Of a DNA stretch of 64,000 bases, positions 38,550-47,289 are shown in pieces. A program made the position numbers and the translations under genes. The stretch is from an uncultured Lentisphaerota bacterium (lineage in GTDB: Bacteria > Verrucomicrobiota > Kiritimatiellia > CAIQIC01), in contig CAIWHP010000094.1 in assembly GCA_903912445.1 (NCBI GenBank), forward strand, positions 1-64,000, written 5' to 3'. The notes under the pieces were generated by a model. The model ran no database searches. It was not told the origin of the DNA and saw only the letters and a program-made list of their open reading frames with translations. The stretch's first letter is position 1. Every line of letters begins with the position of its first letter.

Positions 38550-39803
38550 TCAGCCGGACTGCAAGGCGAGGACGGCCATTGCGGTGGCATAGATGCGGCC
38601 GCCGGCGCGGCCCCAGCGGTCGCCGGGCGTCCAGCTGCCGGCCTCGACGCCGTCGCGCGTCTGCCGCGCCAGCACCGCGCCCAGCATCTGCTCCAGCGCC
38701 GGGTCGGCGCCGCCGCCGGCCGCGGCTAGCGCGGCGCTGACGAAGTAGCAGCGGTAATAGTCGGGCGTCGCCGGCAGCGCCGCCGTGCCGCGCACCAGCG
38801 CGAGCATCTTCGCGATACGCGGGTCGTGGGCGCCGCCCGCCGAGCGCAGCAGGCACAGCGCGCCCGCGGCGGTCAAGGTCTCCGCCCCGTTCGGGAAATC
38901 GTCGGCGCGGCGATAGCCAACGCGGCCCTCGGCGCTGACGCGCTCGCCGAGCCATGCGAGGCCGCGGGCCACCTGCGGGCCCACCTCCGCGAAGCCGAGC
39001 GCCTCGGCGCGCAGCAGCGCCTGCAGCTGCCAGACCGTGATCGAGGTATTGACGTTTTCGACCGGGCCGCGGGAGTAGCCCCAGCCGCCGGACGGGCGCT
39101 GCGCGGCGGTGATGAAAGCCAGCGCGCGCCGGCACGCGGCGCGGTGCGCTCCGTTGGTCTCCAGCGCCGTGCCCTCGAGCAGGGCGAGCGTGGCCATGCT
39201 GTGGTTATACATCGTCGCGGAACCCTCGGGGCCCAGCCGTCCGTGTGCCTCCTGCTGCGCCGCGAGCCAGTCCAACCCGCGCGCCAGCACGGCACGCTGC
39301 TGCTCCGTCGCCGCGCGGCCGTCCGCAGAGAGCGCCAGCAGCGCGAGCGAGGTCAGGCCGACCGAGTACACCCGCTGCGCACCCCAGCGCGCGGTGTCCC
39401 AGTGGCCGTCGGCTTCCTGCGTCCGCTCCAGCCACCCGAGCGCCTGCGCAACGGCTGCCGCACGGTCGGCCGGAGCGGAAGCGATGGTGGAAGGTTCAGA
39501 GATGATGGCGGAGGGCGGAAGGGTGGCCGCGAGATCGAAGGCGGCACTGCGGTGCGCCTTCCAGAAAAATGCGGCGCCGAGGCTCACCGTCGCCAGCACC
39601 AGCGCGAGATCGCGCACCGGTGGCTCCGCTTGCGGTGCGCGCAGGCGGAACACCACGCGCCCAAACGCTGCGTGCTGCGCGGCGCATGCGGGGCAGCCGG
39701 CGAGGTGTTGCCCGACCGCGGCAGCGCGTTCCGCCGACAGCTCGCCCAGCAGGAGCGCCGGCAGCTCTTCCGCCCACGAACAAGCCTGTTCATTTTTCGA
39801 CAT
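38550..39803 (-). CDS. Transmembrane anti-sigma factor fused to a terpenoid-cyclase-like toroid
   Basis: 417 residues from ATG 39803, supported by AAGGA upstream (an ATG at 39812 is possible). Residues 1-60 are a zinc anti-sigma (ZAS) domain with His33-x3-Cys37-x2-Cys40. One transmembrane helix at about 65-81 follows. Residues about 115-417 are a prenyltransferase/squalene-cyclase-type (alpha/alpha) toroid with QxxxGxW-like repeats (LERTQEADGHWDT, AAQRPSGGWGYSRG, GSWTPGDRWG) but no DXDD cyclisation motif that I can see. The gene overlaps the ECF sigma gene, so it almost certainly controls it. The toroid would lie in the periplasm and could be the sensor. Confidence 0.8.
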   Translation of the reverse strand: MSKNEQACSWAEELPALLLGELSAERAAAVGQHLAGCPACAAQHAAFGRVVFRLRAPQAEPPVRDLALVLATVSLGAAFFWKAHRSAAFDLAATLPPSAIISEPSTIASAPADRAAAVAQALGWLERTQEADGHWDTARWGAQRVYSVGLTSLALLALSADGRAATEQQRAVLARGLDWLAAQQEAHGRLGPEGSATMYNHSMATLALLEGTALETNGAHRAACRRALAFITAAQRPSGGWGYSRGPVENVNTSITVWQLQALLRAEALGFAEVGPQVARGLAWLGERVSAEGRVGYRRADDFPNGAETLTAAGALCLLRSAGGAHDPRIAKMLALVRGTAALPATPDYYRCYFVSAALAAAGGGADPALEQMLGAVLARQTRDGVEAGSWTPGDRWGRAGGRIYATAMAVLALQSG

Positions 39804-40344
39804 CGAACACATCCTTCAGGCGGGCCATCGCCAAAAACATCCGCGACTTGACCGTGCCGACCGGCACCGCCAGCACCGCGCCGATCTCCTCGTACTTCAG
39901 GCCCTGATAGAGGCTCATCACCACGACCAGCCGCAATTTCTCCGGCAGCGCCGCGAGCGCCACCTGCGCGTCGAGCCGGTGCCGCGCGGTGTCCTGCGCG
40001 GCCGCGTCGTGCGGCGCGGCCGCGGCGCCGACCCGCTCGACCACCCGCTCCTGCTTGTGCGCGCGGCGCAGGTGATCGGCCCAGGCGTGGCGCGCGAGCG
40101 TGTAGAGGAAGGTCGTGAACTTCGCCGTCGGCCGGTAGCGCATGCGATAGCGCCACACGCGCAGGAACGTCTCCTGCGCCACGTCTTCCGCCTCGTTACT
40201 AGCGCCGAGCCGGCGGAAAAAGTTTACCAGCGCGTTTTGATGACGGCGGATCAGCGCCGCGAACGCGGCGGTGTCGCCGCCGCCGGCGCGCGCCATGAGC
40301 GCAAAATCGTCGGGGTCGGCGGGTGGCTGGACAGGCTCGGGCAT
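39790..40344 (-). CDS. ECF-family RNA polymerase sigma factor
   Basis: 184 residues from ATG 40344. Region 2 reads FAALIRRHQNALVNFFRRLGASNEAEDVAQETFLRVW and AKFTTFLYTLARHAWADHLRR; region 4 reads LPEKLRLVVVMSLYQGLKYEEIGAVLAVPVGTVKSRMFLAMARLK. It overlaps its cognate anti-sigma gene by 14 bp, ensuring matched synthesis. The same strand continues into the GspL/M-like and histidine kinase genes, which may be its targets. No clear autoregulated promoter is visible upstream. Confidence 0.93.
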   Translation of the reverse strand: MPEPVQPPADPDDFALMARAGGGDTAAFAALIRRHQNALVNFFRRLGASNEAEDVAQETFLRVWRYRMRYRPTAKFTTFLYTLARHAWADHLRRAHKQERVVERVGAAAAPHDAAAQDTARHRLDAQVALAALPEKLRLVVVMSLYQGLKYEEIGAVLAVPVGTVKSRMFLAMARLKDVFDVEK

Positions 40345-40434
40345 CGGGCGATGATGGCGATCAAGCCTGTCCTGCGGCAACACGAAAAAGAACGTATCGG
40401 CAAATATTCTTTGAACCTTCAGCCGCAGGTCCAC

Positions 40435-40453
40435 GCTGCCGTGCAGCACGGCA
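40435..40453. other. Short GC-rich hairpin between TonB receptor and sigma genes
   Basis: CTGCCGT GCAGC ACGGCAG type stem-loop (7-bp stem, 5-base loop) 36 bp past the TonB-receptor stop. It lacks a following T run, so it is only a possible terminator or transcript-end structure. Confidence 0.35.
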
Positions 40454-40488
40454 GGCCGTGTCCTTGGGCAGCAAGCCCGCGTGGCCGG

Positions 40489-42627
40489 TCAGAAGCTGTA
40501 AGCTGCGGTAACCACCAAATTTCGCCCGGGCTCGTTGACGCCCGAACCGTGGATGCGGTAGTCCTTGTCGAAGATGTTTTCCAGCGCCAGCGTCAGGTCG
40601 AGGTTCTCGACCACGGTGGTGCCGACGCGCGCATGAAAAACGGCGTAGCCCGGTGTGCCGCCGGGCGGTATGCGCTGGGTGTCGCGCGCATCGTCGGCCG
40701 ACAGTTTGTCCGCCTTGGCGGCCATGTCGCCCACGAGTTCGCCCCAATACCGGCCGGACTCCTGCCGCCAGCGCAGGCCGATCTCGGCGGTCGGCGGCAT
40801 CAGTCGGCCGAGGTAGCCGCGTTCCTCCTGGGTGGTCGAGTTCGGATAGGCATCCACCTGCCCTTCCATCCAGGCCGCAGAAACCCAGGTGGACCACTCG
40901 CGGCCCAGCTTGAGGGTCTCGGTGAGTTCCACGCCCTGCACAAAGCCGTGGCCGGAGTTTTTCTTGGTCACCTCATCGAGCCCGTCGATCTTGCGGCCGG
41001 TGGGTGCGCGCACGATCATGTCCTCGATGGTGGTGTAGTAATAGCTCGCCTGCGTGGTCAGGCGCTCGGCGCGCGACTTGATGCCGATTTCGTAGGACAC
41101 AAAGCGTTCCGGGTCCAGGTCGGAAACCGGCGTCTCCAGTTCCGTGCTGCGGGCGATGTCCAGCCGCGTCAGGTCGGAGAGGTTGGGCGCGCGGAACCCC
41201 TGCGACACGCCCACGAAGACGACATGCTTGCGGTCCTCCGTCAGCGGGTGCAGCAGCCGCAGCGAGCCGACCGCCGCATTCCAGTTGCCCTCTGTGCTCG
41301 TGGCCTTGCCGGTGAGGGGCTCCTTGACCCGGTTGGCCTCCACCTTGGCATAGGTGTAGCGCACGCCCGGCACCACATCCAACTGCCCGCCGAAAAGCTT
41401 GAGGGTGTCCTCGACGAAGGCCCCGAGGGTGTGGTACGCGGCATCGTCGGCGACCGGACCCTGGACTTCCACGGAGTCGAGCTGGCCGTTGGCTTTATAC
41501 TTGCGCCCGTAGGACACGACGCTGTCGCGATAATATTCGGCGCCATAGACCCATTCGCCGATCTGTGTGTCGGATTGCAACTGAAGCGTGGCTCCCCAGG
41601 TGGTGACATCGAAGCCCTGCTGTTCGCCCTTGTCGTCCTTCTTGATGCGATAGATGTCCTCGCTCTGCACCTGGCGCGAAACCGTCGCTTCAAGGCCATC
41701 GATCGGGCCGCTTAAATCTTTGCTTTGAAACTTGAGGTAGGTCAGGTCGCGGTGCTGATCATAGGACAGGCTCTTGTCATCGCCCCGCTTGAGCCCGTCC
41801 CAGGTGATGCCGTAGACCGTCCGGTGGGTGCGCCAGGTGTCCTCTTGGCGGACGGTCTGGTGGGCGAGGGTCAGCGTCGCATCTTTCGTGAAGTGATAAT
41901 CCGCGCGCAAATCCCAGTCGAGTTCCTCGTATCCGGTATGCTCCTGCAAACCCACAGCCTTGCCGCCGCGCACATCGCCGAAGTCCTTCAGCGAGACACC
42001 GCCCACAAAGCCGAGGTGCTCATCCAGCCGGCCGCCCAGCTGGAGCCGCCCGATGTTGGACCGGTCGACCGTGGCCCCGCGGTAATAGAGCCGGCGCTCC
42101 CACGTGGGCGCGCCAGCATAGTCCGGCGGCTGGACCGGCAGGGCGTTGAGCGTGCCGCCAACGGCATCGCTGCCATACAGCACCGACCCGGGGCCCATGA
42201 CCAGCTCGTAGGCGCGGATCGAAAGCGGGTCCACCGTGTTCCAGTATTGATTGGGGCCATCGCGAAACACGGAGTTGTTCAACCGGATGCCGTCAACCAG
42301 GCAGAGGGTGCGGAAGCCCGTAAACCCGCGCAGGTAGGGCGAGCCCTGGCCATAGGACGTCTTTTGCACAAACGCAGAAGGAATACCCGCGAGCATGTCC
42401 GGTGTGGTCCGGACAGCTTGGTGGACGACTTCCTCGGTGGCATTGAGGTAGTAGGCGGTGTTGGGTACGGAATTGAGCTCACGGGCGGACCGGGTCGCGC
42501 TGACCACGATTTCCGGCGCCACATTTTCTGTCTTATTGGTGACGGCTTGAGCCTGCGCACCAAAGCTCAGTCCCCAACACACCCAACCCACAGCGATCAC
42601 CCGTTGCGTACCTGTTGCCTTCTTCAT
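40489..42627 (-). CDS. TonB-dependent outer-membrane receptor
   Basis: 712 residues from ATG 42627 with a signal peptide. A TonB-box-like EIVVSATR leads into the plug (DMLAGIPSAFVQKTSYGQGSPYLRG, LCLVDGIRLNN, LVMGPGSVLYGSDAVGGTLN). The remainder is a 22-strand-type barrel ending in Phe (VTAAYSF), as expected for outer-membrane assembly. The plug resembles siderophore, haem and cobalamin receptors more than SusC proteins (no carboxypeptidase-like extension). No cobalamin riboswitch or Fur box could be identified upstream. The ligand is unknown. Confidence 0.9.
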   Translation of the reverse strand: MKKATGTQRVIAVGWVCWGLSFGAQAQAVTNKTENVAPEIVVSATRSARELNSVPNTAYYLNATEEVVHQAVRTTPDMLAGIPSAFVQKTSYGQGSPYLRGFTGFRTLCLVDGIRLNNSVFRDGPNQYWNTVDPLSIRAYELVMGPGSVLYGSDAVGGTLNALPVQPPDYAGAPTWERRLYYRGATVDRSNIGRLQLGGRLDEHLGFVGGVSLKDFGDVRGGKAVGLQEHTGYEELDWDLRADYHFTKDATLTLAHQTVRQEDTWRTHRTVYGITWDGLKRGDDKSLSYDQHRDLTYLKFQSKDLSGPIDGLEATVSRQVQSEDIYRIKKDDKGEQQGFDVTTWGATLQLQSDTQIGEWVYGAEYYRDSVVSYGRKYKANGQLDSVEVQGPVADDAAYHTLGAFVEDTLKLFGGQLDVVPGVRYTYAKVEANRVKEPLTGKATSTEGNWNAAVGSLRLLHPLTEDRKHVVFVGVSQGFRAPNLSDLTRLDIARSTELETPVSDLDPERFVSYEIGIKSRAERLTTQASYYYTTIEDMIVRAPTGRKIDGLDEVTKKNSGHGFVQGVELTETLKLGREWSTWVSAAWMEGQVDAYPNSTTQEERGYLGRLMPPTAEIGLRWRQESGRYWGELVGDMAAKADKLSADDARDTQRIPPGGTPGYAVFHARVGTTVVENLDLTLALENIFDKDYRIHGSGVNEPGRNLVVTAAYSF

Positions 42628-42803
42628 GTTTGCACCCCGTTGTTGGCTCCCCATGAACACGTATACCGGAGACCGCCTCAGCCCGCCAAGGAAACCAAGC
42701 CGACGGCATAACGTGGGTATAAACGTTGTGGCGGGCAGGAAGGTTCACCAAGCAGGGAAAGAATTCCGGCGGCGCGGGAAGGGCCCGGCCCGCTCCTGTC
42801 GCC

Positions 42804-44108
42804 TCAGCGGGCAAACTGCCCGGCCACGTCCATCGCGATCTTCTCCCACTCCCAAAGCCGCTGCGGCTGGTAGCGCACGGTGGAGATGTCCTTCATGATC
42901 AGCTCGACGTGGCAGCGGCCGCCGGTCGCCTCCATGAAGGCGACCAGCGCGGCGCGGGCGCGCTCGGGATGCCAGGTGTCCTCGGCCAGGATGGCGGGCG
43001 AAGGTTTGCGGCTGAGCACCCAGTCGCCGCCGACCTGCGCGATGAGCTGTTCGGTTTTGCACCACGGGCTGACGGAGATCTTCCGCAGGTTGGGGATGCG
43101 CCGCAGGATTTCGATTTTCCCAGAGAGCGGCTCGCAGCAGCCGTAGTAGGTCAGGCCCCAGCGCTTGAGCCAGCGCAGGTCGTGCTGCACGGCAAACTCC
43201 CAGTGCATCTCCGGCGAGACTTCCGAAAATATCTGCGCGTTGGAGCAGCCCCACATGTTGTGCGGCCGGATGTGGACCGGATCGAAGGGCGCGCCGGGCA
43301 GGGCGCGGGTGTAGCCGTAGCCGCCGGAGCCGATGCGCGTGTTGTTGCAGTCCAGCGCGAGCAGGTTTTGCGCCTCGAGCTGGTCCAGCTCGATCAGCCA
43401 CGCATCCACCATGCGCTCGACGGCGGCGTGGACGAGCTCCGGCCGCTCAAGCATGTCGAGCATCGCCTCCTCGATGCCCCACCAGCGGATCAGATAATCC
43501 CACGGCGTAAACCAGAGATGGGTCTGCCCGATTTTTTTCACCGGCATGATCCCGGCGTAGGTCGCGCACATCGCCTGGTAGTGCAGCTCGGTCGCCAGCT
43601 CGTTGTGGGTGACCACCGGCATCTTGATCTTGGCGAGGTCGGCCTCGTCGCGGATCTGGATCTTGAAATGGCGCGACACGACGTCGCTGCTTGCATCGGT
43701 CCGGACGATGTCCACGTCCTCCATGATCCCGAAGTCCGTGCTGTGGAACAGCAGCGGGCTGGCGAGGTGGTCGCTGACGACCATGTCGCCGGGCAGGTGG
43801 CGCCACTGGTAGAGGGTGCGCCGCAGCTCGCGCTCCTGGTCGCGCGCCCACGGGTGCGCGCAACGCAGCGCCAGCTCGCCATCCACGTCCATCTCGTGCC
43901 AGCAAATCTCGTTGATCCAGACCAGCGGGCGGACGGCTTCGAGATCGTTGAGCTGCTGCCAGAGCCGCGCCTTCTCCGCGTGGACCGGCAGCGCGGCGAT
44001 GGCGGCCAGTTCGCCGGCGAGCCGGCGCAGCACCTCGCGATCGGCGGCGCCGAGCCGGACCTCGACCGCCTGCGGCGGCGGCGTCTGGTGACTGGGATCG
44101 TGCAGCAT
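42804..44108 (-). CDS. Uroporphyrinogen-decarboxylase-superfamily protein
   Basis: 434 residues, no signal peptide. The URO-D barrel is suggested by FAVQHDLRWLKRWGLTYYGCCEPL, LRRIPNLRKISVSPWCKTEQLIAQVGGDWVLSRKPSP and the C-terminal ATGGRCHVELIMKDISTV. Related URO-D-like proteins of Lentisphaerota and Planctomycetota are often annotated as methyltransferase-like (corrinoid-linked); the GCCEPL and SPWC segments would supply Cys and His for zinc. True haem-pathway HemE is unlikely because its substrate motifs are missing. The role is unknown. Confidence 0.65.
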   Translation of the reverse strand: MLHDPSHQTPPPQAVEVRLGAADREVLRRLAGELAAIAALPVHAEKARLWQQLNDLEAVRPLVWINEICWHEMDVDGELALRCAHPWARDQERELRRTLYQWRHLPGDMVVSDHLASPLLFHSTDFGIMEDVDIVRTDASSDVVSRHFKIQIRDEADLAKIKMPVVTHNELATELHYQAMCATYAGIMPVKKIGQTHLWFTPWDYLIRWWGIEEAMLDMLERPELVHAAVERMVDAWLIELDQLEAQNLLALDCNNTRIGSGGYGYTRALPGAPFDPVHIRPHNMWGCSNAQIFSEVSPEMHWEFAVQHDLRWLKRWGLTYYGCCEPLSGKIEILRRIPNLRKISVSPWCKTEQLIAQVGGDWVLSRKPSPAILAEDTWHPERARAALVAFMEATGGRCHVELIMKDISTVRYQPQRLWEWEKIAMDVAGQFAR

Positions 44109-44477
44109 GGTCAGCTTCCTTTGGCCACGGTTTTCGCAACCGCACCCAGCCTAGAACGCCGCCGCCGCTGCGTCCATGCACGCCCGCAGCCGGCCCATGG
44201 ACGAAAATGACCCCGCGAGGACGCGGTGGCAGGACGCTGGAGAGGGCTGAGGGCCTTTTTTGAAGCTCCGACAGTTCCGCCTCGTGCTCGTCCTTCGTCC
44301 TCGAGCTGAAGCAACAGCCTCTATCGCGGACGAGAACGCGGGCGAGGGCACCCTTGCAAGCGCGTTTTCGTTGGTCCGGTGGAGGCGATTGAACGTTTGG
44401 GCAGGCCGCCCGGTCTGATTTACTTTGTATGGCAAAGCTATTTGCCGTTGCTCGATAAACCGAACCGGAGCCACATC
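44109..44477. other. Divergent intergenic region without a visible gene
   Basis: 369 bases between the URO-D-like gene and the small ORF at 44478. No tRNA, repeat or convincing reading frame is seen. Promoters for both directions are expected here. Confidence 0.4.
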
Positions 44478-44741
44478 ATGAAAACTGACGTCCACCGCCC
44501 GCCGGCCCGCGCCGCCGCCGTGCCGCACTTCGTCGCCCTGCTCGGCGTCCTGCGCGAAGCCGCCGCGCGCGGCCTGTCCCTGCTGGCCGACGCGCCCGCC
44601 CCGCGCCGTTTGCCAGGGGTTGCCGGCCCCGGGCGCGGTCGAGGGGGCACACGCAGCCGCCCGTTTTTCCAAGCCTTGGAAAAAACAGCGTTGCCCGTTT
44701 CCAAGCCTTGGAATACCGCCGCGGCCGGCGGGCGCGGGTGA
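44478..44741 (+). CDS. Small hypothetical protein whose 3' end is made of palindromic repeats
   Basis: 87 residues from ATG 44478 after a CGGAG ribosome site. The first ~40 residues (PPARAAAVPHFVALLGVLREAAARGLSLLADAP) can form an amphipathic helix; the rest is Arg/Gly-rich and the last part is encoded by two TTTCCAAG palindromes (FFQALEK, SKPW). The stop overlaps the GTG start of the kinase gene (GTGA), the usual sign of translational coupling, which argues that it is translated. It resembles no family I know. Confidence 0.45.
   Translation: MKTDVHRPPARAAAVPHFVALLGVLREAAARGLSLLADAPAPRRLPGVAGPGRGRGGTRSRPFFQALEKTALPVSKPWNTAAAGGRG
44666..44714. repeat. Palindrome cluster A5: two 17-bp copies inside an ORF
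   Basis: TTTCCAAGCCTTGGAAA (44666-44682, exact consensus) and TTTCCAAGCCTTGGAAT (44698-44714), 32 bp apart, just upstream of the kinase start. Confidence 0.92.
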
Positions 44742-45139
44742 ACAGGAAATGCAGTGCTGCCGGGCGCCTGCGCAGTCTGCGCTGCGCCGGCCGCGGCCTC
44801 GGGTACCTGTTGGCAACACAGCCGAACGCCTGGCTGCACGCCGCCGCCACTGCGCTCGTGTGCGGGGTCGGTTGCGCGTGTCATCTCGCGCCCGGCGAAT
44901 GGTGCGCCCTCGTGCTGGCGGTCATGGCGGTGTGGATGGCGGAAGGCTTGAACACCGCGCTGGAGCTTTTGGCCGACGCGACCAACCCGGCCTTTCACCC
45001 GCTGATCGGCAAGGCCAAGGATGTTGCCGCGGGAGCGGTACTGCTGGCCGCGCTCGGCGCCGTGGTCATCGGCCTATTGATCTTCGGCCCGCGTGCGCTA
45101 GGCTTCCTTGGCGCCAACCTCCCGCGCGTCCCCGGCTAA
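44738..45139 (+). CDS. dgkA: Diacylglycerol kinase / undecaprenol kinase family
   Basis: 133 residues from GTG 44738. Small integral membrane kinase with three hydrophobic helices. Family signature: RSLRCAGRGLGYLLATQPNAWLHAAA, then MAVWMAEGLNTALELLADATNPAFHPLIGKAKDVAAGAVLL, matching the conserved Glu-x-x-Asn-Thr-Ala-x-Glu and Lys-x-Lys-Asp regions. It phosphorylates diacylglycerol or undecaprenol with ATP at the inner membrane. The start overlaps the stop of the preceding small ORF. Which lipid it uses cannot be told from sequence. Confidence 0.85.
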   Translation: MNRKCSAAGRLRSLRCAGRGLGYLLATQPNAWLHAAATALVCGVGCACHLAPGEWCALVLAVMAVWMAEGLNTALELLADATNPAFHPLIGKAKDVAAGAVLLAALGAVVIGLLIFGPRALGFLGANLPRVPG

Positions 45140-45323
45140 GCACCGCCCCTTTTTCGTTGCCCAACAAAACCCGGATGGTCTGGACAGGGCACCGGCATAG
45201 ATACATCGAACGTAGAGTTATCTGCGTCACGCACTCCGGCGACAAAGAAAACCGGCAGGCGGAGCATGACAGACGTGCGTGCGTCGCACAAACGACAGCT
45301 ATCCGGGAAAGTCAGCGCGTTCA

Positions 45324-45671
45324 TCAGCCGAACAGCTTGCCGTTCCAGCCCCAGTTGCTGGCGGCGATTTCGGTGAAGGTGATGTAGAGCCGCTCGGGCG
45401 TGACGCCGAGCGCTTTTTTCAGCTCCGCGGCAAGGGCGGCGGCGAGCTTCGCGTTCACCTCGCGGGTCAAGCCGCCGATGCCGCGCACGTCCACGAAGGC
45501 CGCGGCCCCGGTGTCGCCGGCGAACAGCATCGCCGCGTGTTCATAGGCCACCATGCAATAGGCTTCCGGCTTGCCGGTGTTGTCCGCCAGCAGGCGGCTC
45601 AGCGGCGCCAGCCGCGCTTCGCGCTGCTTCTCCGGCAGCATCACGTTCGTTTTAATCTGGATCAAGGGCAT
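45324..45671 (-). CDS. MIF-family tautomerase-like protein
   Basis: 115 residues, the standard length of macrophage migration inhibitory factor homologs. After removal of Met the protein starts with Pro (PLIQIKTNV), the catalytic base of the superfamily. KPEAYCMVAYEHAAMLFAGDTGAAAFVDVRGIGGL and the C-terminal YITFTEIAASNWGWNGKLFG match the family. It probably tautomerises phenylpyruvate-like keto-enols; the physiological role in bacteria is unclear. It overlaps the 3' end of uvrC by 20 bp. Confidence 0.88.
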   Translation of the reverse strand: MPLIQIKTNVMLPEKQREARLAPLSRLLADNTGKPEAYCMVAYEHAAMLFAGDTGAAAFVDVRGIGGLTREVNAKLAAALAAELKKALGVTPERLYITFTEIAASNWGWNGKLFG

Positions 45672-47181
45672 GTTCGTCGTCTCCCTGGTGCGCCATTTCC
45701 TTCACGTTCAGCAAATGGTGGATCTTCTGCGCCAGCTCGGGCCCGACGCCGGGGGCGGCGGCGAGCTGCTCGACGCTGGCACGGCGCAGGCGCGCGATCG
45801 AGCCGAAATGCTTGAGCAGGTCTTCCTTCCGCCGCGTGCCGACGCCCTCGATGTCGTCGAGCTGCGACTCCATGATCTTGCGGCGGCGCAGCGCGTGGTG
45901 GTAGTCGAGCGCGAAGCGGTGGGCCTCGTCGCGGATGCGCTGGAGGACGTGCAGCGCGCGGGAATTTTCCGGCAGGCGGATCACGGGCTCGGCGCACAGG
46001 CGCGTGGCCTCGCCCTCGAAATAGATTTCCTCGAACTTCTTCGCCAGACCGGCCACCGGCAGGTCGCGCAGGCCGAGGCCGTCGAGCTCGCGGCGCGCGG
46101 CGCGCAGCTGCGTCAGCCCGCCATCCACGAGGACGAGGTCGGGCCGCCCGCCCTTTTCGGCGATCAAGCGCGCGAACCGGCGCCGGATCATCTCCGCCAT
46201 CATCGCGGGATCGTCGCTGCCCTCGACCGTGCGGATGCGGAAGCGGCGGTAGCGCTGCTTGTGCGGCACGCCGGCGACGGCGCAGACGAGGCTGCCGACC
46301 GCGAGCGTGCCGGCGATGTTGGAGATGTCGTAGGCCTCGATGACCTGCGGCGGCCGGGGCAGGGCGAGGATCTGCTGCAGCTCGGCGACGCCGGCGGCGG
46401 CGTCCTCGTTCTTCATCGAGAGCGACCGCGTGCCGAGCGCGCGCTCCTTGATGGCGCGGCGCAGCAGCAGGAGCGAATCGCGCAGCGCGGCGGCCTTCTC
46501 GAACTTGTGCGCGGCGGCCTCCTTGAGCATCGCGGCCTCGATCTCCTTCAAAATTTCCGGCCGCTCGCCGCGCAGGAACGCGCACGCCTCGTCCACCCGC
46601 CCGCGGTACAGCTCCGGGGTCGTCTTGCCGATGCACGGTGCGCTGCAATGGCGCAGGACATCCTTGAGGCAGTGCTTGTGGTCCTCCAGCCCCGGCAGCG
46701 GGGGGCGGCAGGCCCGCAGCCCGTAGCGGCGCTCGATGAACTCCAGCGCCGCCCACGCCGCCGCGCTCGAGACGTAGGGCCCGAAATAGTCCGCGCCGTC
46801 CTCCTTCTGCAGGCGGACCGCGTCGAACCGCGGCAGCTCCTCGCGGCGGTTGACCCGCAGCACCAGGAAGCGCTTGTCGTCCTTGAGCAGGACGTTGAAC
46901 CGCGGGCGGTAGTCCTTGATCAGGCGGCCCTCGGTCAGCGTCGCCTCGGCCTCGGTGCGGCAGACGAGCGTCTCGAAATCGTCGACCGTGTTGACGAGGC
47001 TGCGCGTCTTCGGGTCGGCGCTGCGCAACGTGCTCTGGCGGAAGTAGGACCGGACGCGGTCGCGCAGGCTCAGGGCCTTGCCCACGTAGATGATCTTGCC
47101 GCGCCGGTCGCGCATGATGTACACGCCCGGCTTGTCCGGCAGCTCCTGCAGCCGCTTCTGAATTTTGTCGCTCGTCGGCAC
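45652..47181 (-). CDS. uvrC: UvrABC excinuclease subunit C
   Basis: 509 residues, about 100 shorter than E. coli UvrC. UvrC makes both incisions in nucleotide excision repair. The GIY-YIG domain is at the N-terminus (GVYIMRDRRGKIIYVGKALSLRDRVRSYF), followed by the Cys-containing segment (CLKDVLRHCSAPCIGK), the UVR UvrB-binding motif (AAAHKFEKAAALRDSLLLL), the RNase H-like nuclease (EAYDISNIAG, PDLVLVDGGLTQL) and a C-terminal helix-hairpin-helix pair (IEGVGTRRKEDLLKHFGS, APGVGPELAQKIH). All domains are present, so the short length reflects compact linkers rather than truncation. Confidence 0.95.
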   Translation of the reverse strand: MPTSDKIQKRLQELPDKPGVYIMRDRRGKIIYVGKALSLRDRVRSYFRQSTLRSADPKTRSLVNTVDDFETLVCRTEAEATLTEGRLIKDYRPRFNVLLKDDKRFLVLRVNRREELPRFDAVRLQKEDGADYFGPYVSSAAAWAALEFIERRYGLRACRPPLPGLEDHKHCLKDVLRHCSAPCIGKTTPELYRGRVDEACAFLRGERPEILKEIEAAMLKEAAAHKFEKAAALRDSLLLLRRAIKERALGTRSLSMKNEDAAAGVAELQQILALPRPPQVIEAYDISNIAGTLAVGSLVCAVAGVPHKQRYRRFRIRTVEGSDDPAMMAEMIRRRFARLIAEKGGRPDLVLVDGGLTQLRAARRELDGLGLRDLPVAGLAKKFEEIYFEGEATRLCAEPVIRLPENSRALHVLQRIRDEAHRFALDYHHALRRRKIMESQLDDIEGVGTRRKEDLLKHFGSIARLRRASVEQLAAAPGVGPELAQKIHHLLNVKEMAHQGDDEHALDPD

Positions 47182-47289
47182 GCGCGGACTATACGCGGTT
47201 TCCCGGGCCGGGCAAGGCGCCGCGCCGTTTTTCCCCGGGCTTGGCTATGGCTGCCGGCCGCGGGAGGCGCGCAGCGCCTTCCCGGCGGG

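Noticed and set aside
38550-39803. Squalene-hopene cyclase enzyme
   Set aside because: The toroid part is about half the size of a cyclase, lacks a visible DXDD motif and is attached to an anti-sigma domain.
42628-42803. Cobalamin riboswitch or Fur box upstream of the TonB receptor
   Set aside because: I could not find the conserved B12-box or a 19-bp Fur palindrome in this 176-bp leader.
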